From Sphingomonadaceae bacterium (GTDB lineage: Bacteria > Pseudomonadota > Alphaproteobacteria > Sphingomonadales > Sphingomonadaceae): a stretch of 51,260 nucleotides of DNA. The stretch spans positions 1-51,260 of the forward strand of contig PKED01000118.1 of the NCBI GenBank assembly GCA_002863155.1, written 5' to 3'. Shown piece by piece: positions 25,990 through 34,497 of the stretch. The number at the start of each line of letters is the position of its first letter. The stretch's first letter is position 1. Below the pieces are notes generated by a model. That model was not told where the DNA came from. It was given only the letters and a program-made list of their open reading frames with translations, and searched no databases. The position numbers and the translations under genes are program-made.

Positions 25990-27180
25990 ATGGCCAGAGC
26001 CGACTCGCACCCAAAGCCTCGCCGGGCAAGCGCGATGCCGCTGCCCGATTGCGTCGCGCTCGTGCTGCAGGGCGGCGGCGCGCTGGGCAGCTATCAGGCC
26101 GGGGTGATCGAAGGGCTGGCGGCAAGCGGGATTGAGATCGACTGGGTGGCCGGCATTTCGATCGGCGCGGTCAATGCAGCGATCGTCGCCGGCAACCCGC
26201 CCGAACGCCGGGTGGAGCGCCTGCGCGCCTTCTGGGACAAGGTATCGAGCGGGCTGCCGAGCTTCCCGATCTTTCCCAACGACCAGCTGCGCGAGGTGTT
26301 GCACGAATGGTCGGCGGGGATGGTGCTGGCCGGCGGCGTGCCGGGCTTCTTCAAACCGCGCGGCGTACCGCCTACCTGGGCCGCGCCCGGCACCGTCGGC
26401 GCGCTCAGCTATTATGATACGACACCATTGCGGCAGACACTCGACGAGCTGATCGATTGGGACCTGGTCAATCGCGGCCCGGTGCGGCTTTCGGTCGGCG
26501 CGGTCGACGTCGAAAGCGGCAATTTCCATTATTTCGATACCACGACCGACCGGATCGATGCGCGCCACATCATGGCGTCGGGCGCACTGCCGCCCGGCCT
26601 GCCGCCGGTCGAGATCGATGGCCGCTGGTGGTGGGACGGCGGCCTCGTCTCCAACACGCCGCTCAGCCATGTGCTCGACCATCAGGACGTGGCGCTGCTG
26701 GCGTTCCAGGTCGATCTGTTCTCGGCGACCGCGGAGGCGCCGCGCACGATCATGGACGTGATGGCGCGCGAGAAGGAGATCCGCTTTTCCAGCCGCACGC
26801 GCCAGATCTCCGACCAGTCGATGAAGCTGCGGCGCGAGCGCGAGGCGATCGGCAAGGTGCTCGCCAAGCTGCCCGACGATCTGCGCGACGATCCCGATGT
26901 CGCAGCGCTTGCGGCGATGGCGGCCGAAAAGCCGGTCAGCCTCGTCCAGCTGGTCTACCGCGCCAATGCCTGGGAAGGCGGCAGCCGCGACTTCGAATTT
27001 TCTGCGCGGACGATGCAGGAGCATTGGCTGTCGGGCGTGGCCGCCATCGAACAGACGATGCGCGGCGCCGAACTGGTCGCCCGAAACATCGTCGACGGAA
27101 CGACCGCCGCTTTCGATCTTTGTGCGCACAACGGGCTGAAACCCAGCAATCCCGTCAAATCCCGACCCAAGGAGTCCTGA
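25990..27180 (+). CDS. Patatin-like phospholipase with C-terminal DUF3734
   Basis: A 396-residue patatin-family lipid acyl hydrolase using a Ser-Asp dyad. Visible are the oxyanion loop QGGGALGSYQAG (about 27-38), nucleophile GISIG (Ser57) and DGG with Asp216. The C-terminal 150 residues (REKEIRFSSRTRQ; EGGSRDFEFSARTM) are the DUF3734 extension found in proteobacterial members. I choose the ATG at 25990, eight bases after AAGGA; ATG 26035 is an alternative. It lies two bases before bdhA, so the two are one operon; this pairing recurs in proteobacteria and suggests a link to PHB or membrane lipid turnover. Confidence 0.9.
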   Translation: MARADSHPKPRRASAMPLPDCVALVLQGGGALGSYQAGVIEGLAASGIEIDWVAGISIGAVNAAIVAGNPPERRVERLRAFWDKVSSGLPSFPIFPNDQLREVLHEWSAGMVLAGGVPGFFKPRGVPPTWAAPGTVGALSYYDTTPLRQTLDELIDWDLVNRGPVRLSVGAVDVESGNFHYFDTTTDRIDARHIMASGALPPGLPPVEIDGRWWWDGGLVSNTPLSHVLDHQDVALLAFQVDLFSATAEAPRTIMDVMAREKEIRFSSRTRQISDQSMKLRREREAIGKVLAKLPDDLRDDPDVAALAAMAAEKPVSLVQLVYRANAWEGGSRDFEFSARTMQEHWLSGVAAIEQTMRGAELVARNIVDGTTAAFDLCAHNGLKPSNPVKSRPKES

Positions 27181-27182
27181 GC

Positions 27183-27968
27183 ATGTTCCTGAAAGGCAAG
27201 AGCGCGATCATCACCGGTTCGACGTCGGGCATCGGCCTCGCCTATGCGAAGGCGTTCGCGGCGGAAGGCGCGAGCGTGATGATCAACGGCTTCGGCGACG
27301 CCGGCGACATCGAAAAGGAACGCGCGGGGCTCGAGGCGACGAGCGGTGCCAAAGCACTGTACGACGCCGCCGATATGACCGATCCGGCGGCAATCGCGGC
27401 GATGGTCGAGCGATGCCATGCCGAAATCGGCGGGCCGGACATCGTCGTCAACAATGCCGGCATCCAGCATGTCGAGGCGATCGAGACGTTCCCGCCCGAA
27501 AAGTTCGAGGCGATCATCAAGATCAACATGACTTCGGCCTGGTACCTCATCCGCGCCGCCGTGCCGCACATGAAGCAGGCGAAATGGGGCCGCATCATCT
27601 CCACCGCATCGGCGCATTCGCTCGTCGCCAGCCCCAACAAGACCGCCTATGTCATGGCCAAGCACGGCATTGTCGGGCTGACCAAGACGGTGGCGCTGGA
27701 AGTCGCGACGTTCGGGATCACGGTCAATGCGATCAGCCCGGGCTATGTCTGGACGCCGCTGGTCGAGCACCAGATTCCCGATACGATGAAGTCGCGCGGG
27801 CTGACGCGCGAGCAGGTGATCAACGATGTCCTGCTCGATGCCCAGCCGACCAAGGAATTCGTGACGTCGGAACAGGTTGCGGCGCTCGCGCTTTATCTGT
27901 GCCGTGACGAGGCGAAGTCGATCACCGGCACCAATCTGTCGATCGATGGCGGCTGGACGGCGGCATAG
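27183..27968 (+). CDS. bdhA: 3-hydroxybutyrate dehydrogenase
   Basis: A 261-residue short-chain dehydrogenase converting (R)-3-hydroxybutyrate and NAD+ to acetoacetate. The cofactor loop TGSTSGIG (11-18), NNAG (90-93), Ser143 and the YxxxK pair Y156/K160 are intact. Family-specific stretches for BdhA include NAGIQHVEAIETFP and NAISPGYVWTPLVEHQIPD. An AAGGAG site lies at the end of the patatin gene, so the two are translated from one message. It provides the oxidative step of polyhydroxybutyrate or ketone-body use; no other PHB gene is in the window. Confidence 0.94.
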   Translation: MFLKGKSAIITGSTSGIGLAYAKAFAAEGASVMINGFGDAGDIEKERAGLEATSGAKALYDAADMTDPAAIAAMVERCHAEIGGPDIVVNNAGIQHVEAIETFPPEKFEAIIKINMTSAWYLIRAAVPHMKQAKWGRIISTASAHSLVASPNKTAYVMAKHGIVGLTKTVALEVATFGITVNAISPGYVWTPLVEHQIPDTMKSRGLTREQVINDVLLDAQPTKEFVTSEQVAALALYLCRDEAKSITGTNLSIDGGWTAA

Positions 27969-28030
27969 CGGTGCGCTTCGCTTGGCAGCGGCCCCCGGCT
28001 GTGGTTGACTGCGCGGCCAGGGGAAGCACC

Positions 28031-28693
28031 ATGCGCAAGAAGTTGCTGGCGGTGGCGATGACGATGGGGCTGGCGGGTGCGGTGCAACCGGCAAGCGCGG
28101 GCCAGGACATCACCGTCGACTGGCGCCAGGCGGCGACGCCGGGCGACCGCACCCGGCTACGCAACTGGCGGCAGGCATGGATCGACGCGCTGGCGCGCGC
28201 GCGCAAGACGAACGCCGCCGAAATCGTCGCGGGCGGCGCGCTGTTCGATCCCGACCGCGCCTATCCCGGCGCGCTGCCACCGGTCGGCCGCTATCGCTGC
28301 CGCGTCTACAAGCTGGGCGCCAAGGGTACGGCGATGGCCGAATTCACCAGCTATCCCGATTTTGCCTGTCGCGTCGGCAGCGACGGAACGATGACGACCT
28401 TCTACAAGCTCGAGGGCGCCCAACGCCCTGCAGGCGTGCTGTTTCACGACAGCGGATCGCGGGCGGTATTTCTGGGGACGCTGGTGATCGGCGACGAGCG
28501 CCGCGCGATGCGCTATGGCCGCGATGCCGCGCGCGACCTGATCGGCTATGTCGAGCGGGTCGGCGACAAGCGCTGGCGGCTGGTGCTGCCCTATCCGCGC
28601 TTTGAATCGGTGCTCGACGTGGTTGAACTCGTGCCCGAGGCGGGCAATGCGGGCGCGACTGAGGCGCCGCCTGCAGCGGTCGTGCCGCAATAG
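28031..28693 (+). CDS. DUF4893 periplasmic protein
   Basis: A 220-residue protein with a signal peptide (MRKKLLAVAMTMGLAGAVQPASA|GQ). The body, with WRQAWIDALARAR, GRYRCRVYKLG and FESVLDVVELVP, matches the DUF4893 family, common in sphingomonads and without a known function. I start at ATG 28031; the frame before it lacks a signal peptide. It stands alone between bdhA and the toxin-antitoxin pair. Confidence 0.82.
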   Translation: MRKKLLAVAMTMGLAGAVQPASAGQDITVDWRQAATPGDRTRLRNWRQAWIDALARARKTNAAEIVAGGALFDPDRAYPGALPPVGRYRCRVYKLGAKGTAMAEFTSYPDFACRVGSDGTMTTFYKLEGAQRPAGVLFHDSGSRAVFLGTLVIGDERRAMRYGRDAARDLIGYVERVGDKRWRLVLPYPRFESVLDVVELVPEAGNAGATEAPPAAVVPQ

Positions 28694-28717
28694 GCAGATG
28701 TCCGACCCGTCCCATCA

Positions 28718-28746
28718 TTGCGCACATCACGGTTGAATGTTATAAC
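28718..28746 (+). promoter_or_regulatory. Promoter of the AbrB/Doc module, apparently leaderless
   Basis: TTGCGC (28718-28723), exactly 17 bases, then TATAAC (28741-28746). The ATG begins at 28753, six bases after the -10 box, where transcription itself should begin, and no ribosome site precedes it. The 8-base palindrome GTTATAAC (28739-28746) covers the -10 box and could be bound by the AbrB-type antitoxin for autorepression. Confidence 0.7.
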
Positions 28747-28752
28747 TTTTGT

Positions 28753-28980
28753 ATGAACAAGCCGCTCAAGCTCATCAAGATCGGTAATTCCACCGGCGTC
28801 ATCCTGCCCAAGGAAGTGCTCGCGCGTCTGCGCGTCGCGCAGGGGGACGCGTTGAGTGTCGTCGAAACGTCGGACGGAATTTCGCTCTCGCGGGCGGACT
28901 CTGAATTTGAAGATCAAATGGCGGTCGCGCGCGAAGTGATGGCGCGTCGCCGTAACGCATTGCGCGAACTGGCCAAATAG
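28753..28980 (+). CDS. AbrB/MazE-type antitoxin
   Basis: A 75-residue swapped-hairpin AbrB/SpoVT protein. The DNA-binding part is LKLIKIGNSTGVILPKEVL (5-23) with LSVVETSDGISLSR closing the beta domain; the C-terminal 30 residues are charged and helical and should bind the toxin. It lies one base before the Doc-type gene. By family rules it neutralises the toxin and represses the operon. The message appears to be leaderless, as no ribosome site precedes the ATG. Confidence 0.92.
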   Translation: MNKPLKLIKIGNSTGVILPKEVLARLRVAQGDALSVVETSDGISLSRADSEFEDQMAVAREVMARRRNALRELAK

Positions 28981-28981
28981 A

Positions 28982-29374
28982 ATGGCCGAACAAGGCTGGA
29001 TCTGGGTCGACCTGAAGGTCGCGCTTGCAGCGCATGAGGAGCAGCTCGCCGAGCATGGCGGGGCCTCGGGGGTGCGCGACCTCCATATGCTCGAAAGTGC
29101 TATGTCGCGACCGTTGAACCTGGTTGCCTATGCTAGCCCGGATGCCGCCGATCTTGCTGCAAGCTATGCGTTCGGCATCGCACGTAACCATCCTTTCGTC
29201 GACGGCAACAAGCGGACGGCGGCGGTCGTGAGCGAAACTTTTCTGCTCCTCAATGGCTACCAATTGACATCGAGCGACGTGGAACTTGTGACCACATTTC
29301 TTGCGCTTGCGGCGGGCGAACTATCCGTCGACGACCTTGCCGGCTGGTTCCGCGACCACATCGTCGCGGCCTGA
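28982..29374 (+). CDS. Doc/Fic-type death-on-curing toxin
   Basis: A 130-residue Fic-fold toxin of the Doc family. The catalytic loop HPFVDGNKRTA (H70, F72, D74, N76, K77) is intact. Phage P1 Doc phosphorylates EF-Tu and stops translation; this homologue probably acts likewise, though other Fic proteins transfer AMP. It is preceded by the antitoxin gene with a one-base gap. A hairpin terminator shared with the aceA gene follows. Confidence 0.93.
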   Translation: MAEQGWIWVDLKVALAAHEEQLAEHGGASGVRDLHMLESAMSRPLNLVAYASPDAADLAASYAFGIARNHPFVDGNKRTAAVVSETFLLLNGYQLTSSDVELVTTFLALAAGELSVDDLAGWFRDHIVAA

Positions 29375-29388
29375 ACCGATTAAGCAAA

Positions 29389-29417
29389 TGCCCGCCGGAG
29401 CCGAGCTCCGACGGGCA
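29389..29417. terminator. Bidirectional hairpin between doc and aceA
   Basis: A 13-bp stem with one mismatch (TGCCCGCCGGAGC / GCTCCGACGGGCA) and a three-base CGA loop. On the plus strand CCTTTCC follows; on the minus strand TTTGCTT follows. The U-tracts are weak, but placement between two convergent genes fits a shared terminator. Confidence 0.75.
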
Positions 29418-29485
29418 CCTTTCCTCCCCAGGAAAGCGTTCGGCCGCGCGCGTTCGCGTCAGCCAGGAAAAGTCTGCGCGATCAA

Positions 29486-30763
29486 TCAGGCTGCTTCGGT
29501 GACGAACTGCGCCGCTTCGGTCGATTCGGCGAGCGCGGTGGTCGAGCTTTCGCCGCCCGCGACCGCCTGGGCGACGAGATCGAAATAGCCGGTGCCGACC
29601 TCGCGCTGATGGCGCGTCGCGGTGTAGCCGTTCGCCTCGGCGGCGAATTCGGCCTGCTGCAGCTCCGAATAGGCAGCCATGCCGCGATCCTTGTAGCCGC
29701 GCGCGAGTTCGAACATGCCGTAGTTGAGCTGGTGGAAGCCGGCGAGGGTCACGAACTGGAACTTGTAGCCCATTGCGCCGATTTCACGCTGGAACTTGGC
29801 GATCGTATCCTTGTCGAGCTTGGCTTCCCAGTTGAAGCTCGGCGAGCAGTTATAGGCGAGCATCTTGTTCGGATACTGCTTCTTGATCGCCTCGGCGAAA
29901 CGACGCGCGTCGTCGAGATTGGGATAGCTCGTTTCCCACCACAGCAGGTCGGCATGCTCGGCAAAGGCGAGGCCGCGCTTGATGCAATGATCGACGCCGG
30001 TCCCGTCCTTCAGGCGGAAAAAGCCCTCTGCGGTGCGCTCGCCGGTCAGGAATTCGTGGTCGCGCTCGTCGATGTCGGACGTGATCAACTTGGCACTCTC
30101 GGCATCGGTGCGCGCGCAGATGATCGTCGGCACGCCGCAAACGTCGGCCGCGAGCCGCGCTGCGTCGAGGTTGCGGATATGCGCTTGCGTCGGGATAAGC
30201 ACCTTGCCGCCCAGATGGCCGCACTTCTTCTCGCTCGCGAGCTGGTCTTCGTAGTGAACGCCGGCCGCACCCGCCGCGATATAGGCCTTCATGATCTCGA
30301 AGCAGTTGAGCGGCCCGCCGAAACCGGCCTCGGCATCGGCAACGATCGGCGCGAACCAGTCACGGCTTGCCCCGCCTTCGCTGTGCTCGATCTGGTCCGC
30401 GCGCTGGAGCGTGTTGTTGATCTTGCGTGCAAGCTCCGGACCGGCATTGGCGGGGTAGAGCGACTGGTCGGGATACATCGCGCCGGCGGTATTGTTGTCG
30501 GCGGCGACCTGCCAGCCCGACAGATAAATCGCCTTCAGCCCGGCGCGCACCATCTGCATCGCCTGGTTGCCGCTGAGCGCACCGAGCGCGTTGATGTAAT
30601 CCTCGTTCTTCAGCAATTCCCACAGCTTGTTCGCGCCCTTGCGCGCCAGCGTGTGCTCGACCAGCACCGACCCGCGCAGCTTGGCGACGTCTTCGGGTGT
30701 GTAGGGCCGGCTGATGCCGTCGAAACGACCGGTCGGGGCGGGGATCAGGTCTTCGAATGTCAT
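29486..30763 (-). CDS. aceA: Isocitrate lyase
   Basis: A 425-residue glyoxylate-cycle enzyme splitting isocitrate into succinate and glyoxylate. The catalytic loop KKCGH (K179-H183, Cys181) is intact, along with metal-binding ADAEAGFGG and the nearby GVHYEDQ. Length is right for the short bacterial class. ATG 30763 follows AAAGGACG; the longer frame from 30820 is rejected. Malate synthase is not in the window. It is divergent from an ScfR/RamB-type regulator gene, as RamB controls aceA in Corynebacterium, so acetate or fatty-acid control is likely. Confidence 0.97.
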   Translation of the reverse strand: MTFEDLIPAPTGRFDGISRPYTPEDVAKLRGSVLVEHTLARKGANKLWELLKNEDYINALGALSGNQAMQMVRAGLKAIYLSGWQVAADNNTAGAMYPDQSLYPANAGPELARKINNTLQRADQIEHSEGGASRDWFAPIVADAEAGFGGPLNCFEIMKAYIAAGAAGVHYEDQLASEKKCGHLGGKVLIPTQAHIRNLDAARLAADVCGVPTIICARTDAESAKLITSDIDERDHEFLTGERTAEGFFRLKDGTGVDHCIKRGLAFAEHADLLWWETSYPNLDDARRFAEAIKKQYPNKMLAYNCSPSFNWEAKLDKDTIAKFQREIGAMGYKFQFVTLAGFHQLNYGMFELARGYKDRGMAAYSELQQAEFAAEANGYTATRHQREVGTGYFDLVAQAVAGGESSTTALAESTEAAQFVTEAA

Positions 30764-30899
30764 GTTGTGCGTCCTTTGAAGAGAATCGGACGGCAGGCGC
30801 CCGTGTCGCTGGCCGAGCAAATGCGCGCGGCTGGCCGATTTTGCGAGCGCGCAGGGCGATGTTTATGGTCGCGCTGTCAGGTACCGAAGAGTTAATATC

Positions 30900-30928
30900 T
30901 GTCAACTCGTGACAACTTTACAAATTTG
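30900..30928. promoter_or_regulatory. Putative operator between aceA and its regulator
   Basis: Two elements sit side by side: an inverted repeat TGTCA-N5-TGACA (30900-30914) and TTTACAAATTTG (30917-30928), which on the aceA strand reads CAAATTTGTAAA and resembles the AAATTTGC(A/G)AA-type site of RamB as I recall it. Position between the divergent genes fits control of aceA, of the regulator, or both. The match to the RamB site is by memory. Confidence 0.5.
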
Positions 30929-30951
30929 GTGCGTTGCGACACGATGGCGCG

Positions 30952-32334
30952 GTGGCTGAACAGAAGCTCTTTGCCGGTTATGCGGTGCGGCGCGTGCGGC
31001 GCCGGGCGGGGCTGACCCAGGCGGCGATGGCCGAAATGCTGGCTATCTCGCCAAGCTATCTCAATCTGCTCGAACGCAATCAGCGCCCGCTGTCGGCGGG
31101 ATTGCTGGTGCGGCTGGCCGAGCAGTTCGATTTCGACGCGCGCAGCCTGGCGGCCGGTGAACCAGGCGGCGGCGAAGCGGCGCTGCGGCGGCGGCTTGCC
31201 GATCCGCTGTTCGGCGATCTCGAAGTCGACCGGACCGAGCTGACCGAATGGCTGGCGGCGGCCCCCGGCGGGGCGGAGGCTTTCGCCCGGGCTTATGATC
31301 GGCTGGGCGGCGCGGGGCCGGTTGCCGATATCCGCGATCCGGTCGCCGATGTCCGCCGCGAGATCGAGCGATGGCGCAATCACTTCGCCGATCTCGATGC
31401 CGCCGCCGAAGCGCTTGCGGACGAGCTGCGGCTCGGCGCCGGCGATCTTTACGGCGCGATCGCCGAACGGCTGCGCGTGAAGCATCAGCTGACGATCCGG
31501 GTGCTGCCGGTCGAGGTGATGCCGGGGGTGCTGCGGCGGCTCGATCTGCATGCGCGCCAGTTGCAGATTTCCGAATTGCTCGACCCGGCGTCACGCGCCT
31601 TTGCGGTCGCGGTCCAGCTCGGCCAGATCGAGGCGCGGCAGGAGGTCGATGCGCTGGTCAAGGGCGGGGGGTTCGCCGATCGCGCGGCAGAGCGACTCTA
31701 TCGCCGCCACCTGCTCGGCTATTTCGCCGCCGCCCTGATGATGCCCTATGCCCGCTTCCTGCGGGCGTGCGAGGCGACGGGGTACGACATCGAATTGCTC
31801 CAGCGCCGTTTCGGCGCCGGGTTCGAGCAGGTCGCGCACCGGCTGACGACGCTTCAGCGCGTGGGCGCGCGCGGGTTGCCTTTCTTCATGGTGCGGATCG
31901 ACCGCGCCGGGCAGGCATCGAAGCGGTTTTCAGGAGCCAGCAGCGCGCCGCTGGCTGAGGCGGAGGGGCGCTGCCCGCTATGGCGGCTCCACATGGCGTT
32001 CGAGCGGCCAGGCGCGCTGACAGTGCAGCTGGTCGCGCTGGAGGATGGCAGCCGCTGGTTGACCATGGCGCGCACCGTGACGCCGCAGGGGCGACGTTAC
32101 GGCGCGACCGGCGCCGAGTTCGCCGTTGGTCTAGGCGTCGCGGCGTCGCTGGCCGCGCCGCTGGCGATCGCGCGCGGGATCAACCTGGCCGGCGAAGCGA
32201 CGCCGATCGGGCTTGGGTGCCGTCAATGCCTGCGCGCCGCCTGCCCGCAGCGATCGGCAGCGCCGACCGGGCGCGCGCTGATCGTCGACGAGCTCGAGCG
32301 CGGCCTGTCGCCGATCCGCTTTGCCGGCGACTGA
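30952..32334 (+). CDS. ScfR/RamB-type XRE regulator (short-chain fatty acyl regulator)
   Basis: A 460-residue regulator with an N-terminal XRE helix-turn-helix (about 7-60; LTQAAMAEMLAISPSYLNLLERNQRPL), an IrrE/ImmA-like middle, and a C-terminal DUF2083 domain (GFEQVAHRLTTLQRVGARGLPFFMVRIDRAG; CPLWRLHMAFERPG) ending with a cysteine cluster GCRQCLRAACPQR. This architecture is the RamB/ScfR family, which senses acyl-CoA and controls acetate, propionate and glyoxylate genes. GTG 30952 is chosen as the family-like start; TTG 30934 is possible. Neither has a clear ribosome site. It is divergent from aceA. Confidence 0.88.
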   Translation: MAEQKLFAGYAVRRVRRRAGLTQAAMAEMLAISPSYLNLLERNQRPLSAGLLVRLAEQFDFDARSLAAGEPGGGEAALRRRLADPLFGDLEVDRTELTEWLAAAPGGAEAFARAYDRLGGAGPVADIRDPVADVRREIERWRNHFADLDAAAEALADELRLGAGDLYGAIAERLRVKHQLTIRVLPVEVMPGVLRRLDLHARQLQISELLDPASRAFAVAVQLGQIEARQEVDALVKGGGFADRAAERLYRRHLLGYFAAALMMPYARFLRACEATGYDIELLQRRFGAGFEQVAHRLTTLQRVGARGLPFFMVRIDRAGQASKRFSGASSAPLAEAEGRCPLWRLHMAFERPGALTVQLVALEDGSRWLTMARTVTPQGRRYGATGAEFAVGLGVAASLAAPLAIARGINLAGEATPIGLGCRQCLRAACPQRSAAPTGRALIVDELERGLSPIRFAGD

Positions 32335-32373
32335 ACGCCGCTTATGCTCATCATCGCTTTGGGAGGCGATCCA

Positions 32374-32814
32374 ATGGAAAAATCGATCACGCGCTTTCAG
32401 TCCAGCACCTGGCGGTGGCTGCTCGGCAGTTTTGCGGGTTGGGGCACGCTGCTGCTCTGCCTGATCGGTGTCGGGTTGGTGATCGTCGCGTGGCGCTGGC
32501 TGACCGACATCGCCGTCAGCTATGAACTGACCGATCAGCGGCTGATCATCCGGCGCGGTATCGTCAACAAAACGACCGACGAGATCGAACTCTATCGCAT
32601 CAAGGACACGACGATCGCCTATTCGATCGTCAACCAGCTGACCGATATCGGGACCATCGCCATCCGGTCGAGCGACGCGACAACGTCGGGCGGCGACCTT
32701 GTCCTGCGCGACATTCCCGAGGGGCGCCATGTGCGTGAGGAGATCCGCCGCCTGACCGATGCTGCGCGTCAGCTCCGCCGGGTTCGGGAGGTCGATATCG
32801 ACGTGGAAAACTGA
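32374..32814 (+). CDS. Membrane PH-domain protein (bPH2/YdbS-like)
   Basis: A 146-residue protein with one hydrophobic segment (about 16-40, TLLLCLIGVGLVIVAWRWL) followed by a bacterial PH domain (YELTDQRLIIRRGIVNKTTDEIELYRIKD), a fold formerly called DUF304. Members are membrane-associated and of unclear function. ATG 32374 follows GGGAGGCG; the ATG at 32344 would add ten residues before this site. It stands about 40 bases after the regulator gene on the same strand. Confidence 0.85.
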   Translation: MEKSITRFQSSTWRWLLGSFAGWGTLLLCLIGVGLVIVAWRWLTDIAVSYELTDQRLIIRRGIVNKTTDEIELYRIKDTTIAYSIVNQLTDIGTIAIRSSDATTSGGDLVLRDIPEGRHVREEIRRLTDAARQLRRVREVDIDVEN

Positions 32815-32884
32815 GCAGGCGGATGACGAGCAATACGCCGTTCCACCCATTATGGGCGGCAATGTAACATTACGCTTGCAAAAA

Positions 32885-32902
32885 TGTCATGAAAATGAAA
32901 CA
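32885..32902 (+). promoter_or_regulatory. AT-rich, degenerate Pho-box-like motif
   Basis: The sequence TGTCATGAAAATGAAACA sits about 60 bases before the TPR gene and partly matches the two 11-base-spaced repeats of a PhoB box (TGTCAT then TGAAAC). A second GAAACAT copy follows at about 32918-32924. The A+T content stands out locally. This is a weak match. Confidence 0.3.
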
Positions 32903-32961
32903 TTATCGTCACCGGAGTGAAACATCGGTCGATGCCGCTGTGCTCCGGCGAGGGGATGACG

Positions 32962-33342
32962 ATGATGAAGTGGACCTATCTGGCCTTGCTTGCCGCGGCC
33001 GCGCTCGGGGATGCTAGCCTCGCGCATGCGGCAAAAAGCAATTCGAACGGTGCCGAAGAAATCATGCGCGGCGATTATGCCGCCGCCGAACGACTGATCG
33101 AGCGACAGCGGAACCTGTTCGCATGGGACGGCGATCTCGTCCTCAACCTGGCGATCGTCTATCGCCGCACCGACCGCGCCGAACAGGCGCGCGCGCTCTA
33201 CCAAAAACTGATGCAGATGCCGGACGAGGAAATCGACGCCGGTGGCAAGGTGACGACCACCCACACGCTTGCCCGGCGCGGGCTGGCGGATATGGACCGC
33301 GTGCCCAGCCGCCCGGTAACGACGGCGGCGCTGCTCAAATAG
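32962..33342 (+). CDS. Small secreted TPR-like protein
   Basis: A 126-residue protein with a signal peptide (MMKWTYLALLAAAALGDASLAHA|AKS) and a short tetratricopeptide-like helical pair (DYAAAERLIERQRNLFAWDGDLVLNLAIVYRRTDRAEQARALYQKLM). It probably acts in the periplasm as a protein-binding adaptor. ATG 32962 follows GAGGGG; a GTG at 32917 would put 15 polar residues ahead of the signal peptide. It is convergent with the aldo/keto reductase gene, ten bases apart. Confidence 0.8.
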   Translation: MMKWTYLALLAAAALGDASLAHAAKSNSNGAEEIMRGDYAAAERLIERQRNLFAWDGDLVLNLAIVYRRTDRAEQARALYQKLMQMPDEEIDAGGKVTTTHTLARRGLADMDRVPSRPVTTAALLK

Positions 33343-33352
33343 CCGGTCGGCC

Positions 33353-34297
33353 TCAGACGCCGGCGACGGTCAACCGCTCGAGCTGATCCCTGGACAGCTC
33401 GAGCGTGATCGCGCCGAGCAGTTCGCCGATCTGCTCGACCGATGTCGCGCTGGCGATCGGGGCGGTGACGCCCGGCTGCGCGGCGAGCCACGCTAGCGCG
33501 ATTTGGGCAAGCGTCGCGCCGCTTTCCTCGGCAATCGCGTCCATGACGCCCAGCACCGCCTTGCCCCTGCCTTCGAGCAGCGGCGCCATCCGGCCGCCAC
33601 GCACGCTTTTGCCGAAATCATCGGCGGTGCGGTACTTGCCCGTCAGAAAACCCGACGCGAGCCCGTAATAGGGCACCACGCCGATATTATGTTCGATACA
33701 ATAATCCTGGAGCTCGCCCTCGAACTTGTTGCGGCTGACGAGGTTATATTCGGGCTGGAGCACGTGGAAACTGGGCAGGCCGAGCCGCAGCGCCGTGTCG
33801 TGCGCCGATTTCAGCCGGGCGGCGTGGAAATTGGATGCACCGATCACGCGGACCTTGCCCGCCTCGACCAGCCGCGAAAAGGCGCCGAGCACGTCCGCTT
33901 GCGGCACGTCGTCATCGTCCTGATGCGCGAAATACAGGTCGATGGTGTCGACGCCGAGCCGCCGGAGCGAGGCATCGCAGGCAGCGGCGATCCGCGCGGG
34001 CGCAAGCTTGGCCCCGCCTTCGCCCGGCAGCATGCCAACCTTGGTCGCGATCATCACGCCGTCATGCGATCCGCGTCGACGCAGCCATTCGCCGATGATC
34101 GTCTCGGACTCGCCGCCGACATGGCCCGGCGCCCAGGCCGAATAGACATCGGCGGTGTCGATCATCGTCCCGCCGCCGGCCACGAACGCATCGAGCACCG
34201 CAAAGCTCGCCGCCCTGTTCGCCGACCAGCCGAAGACATTGCCGCCCAGCACCAGCGGGGCGATCGACAGGTCGGTGCTGCCCAGGCGTCGCTTCAT
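33353..34297 (-). CDS. Aldo/keto reductase
   Basis: A 314-residue NADPH-dependent aldo/keto reductase of the YajO/Tas-like branch. The catalytic tetrad is visible as Asp in MIDTADVY, Tyr in DVYSAW, Lys in IATKVG and His in YFAHQDD; the C-terminal cofactor loop SATSVEQIGE is also present. It should reduce aldehydes or ketones in the cytoplasm. Its ATG overlaps the stop of the small lipoprotein gene (ATGA), making it the last gene of a three-gene operon. The substrate is unknown. Confidence 0.92.
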   Translation of the reverse strand: MKRRLGSTDLSIAPLVLGGNVFGWSANRAASFAVLDAFVAGGGTMIDTADVYSAWAPGHVGGESETIIGEWLRRRGSHDGVMIATKVGMLPGEGGAKLAPARIAAACDASLRRLGVDTIDLYFAHQDDDDVPQADVLGAFSRLVEAGKVRVIGASNFHAARLKSAHDTALRLGLPSFHVLQPEYNLVSRNKFEGELQDYCIEHNIGVVPYYGLASGFLTGKYRTADDFGKSVRGGRMAPLLEGRGKAVLGVMDAIAEESGATLAQIALAWLAAQPGVTAPIASATSVEQIGELLGAITLELSRDQLERLTVAGV

Positions 34298-34497
34298 GGT
34301 GTCGGCTCCTTGCCGGCTTCGGGCACCAGTGCGTTGGCCGAGACGCTGTCATTCTCCAGCATGGCCGCCGCGTCGTTCAGTTGTTGTGCCTCGCTCGCGG
34401 TCACGCCGCCCCGATCGACGGGGTCGCTGCCGCAGCCGCCAAGCGAACCTGCGGCGAGCACAAGACCGATCGCGATCGGGGCGGCGAGGCGCTTCAC
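34294..34497 (-). CDS. Tiny lipoprotein
   Basis: A 67-residue protein with a lipoprotein signal: MKRLAAPIAIGLVLAAGSLGGC, lipobox LGGC with lipidated Cys22. The mature part is only about 45 residues, acidic and likely unstructured or helical (TASEAQQLNDAAAMLEND). The start overlaps the preceding lipoprotein stop and its stop overlaps the reductase start, both as ATGA. It is too short for a confident family call. Confidence 0.75.
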   Translation of the reverse strand: MKRLAAPIAIGLVLAAGSLGGCGSDPVDRGGVTASEAQQLNDAAAMLENDSVSANALVPEAGKEPTP

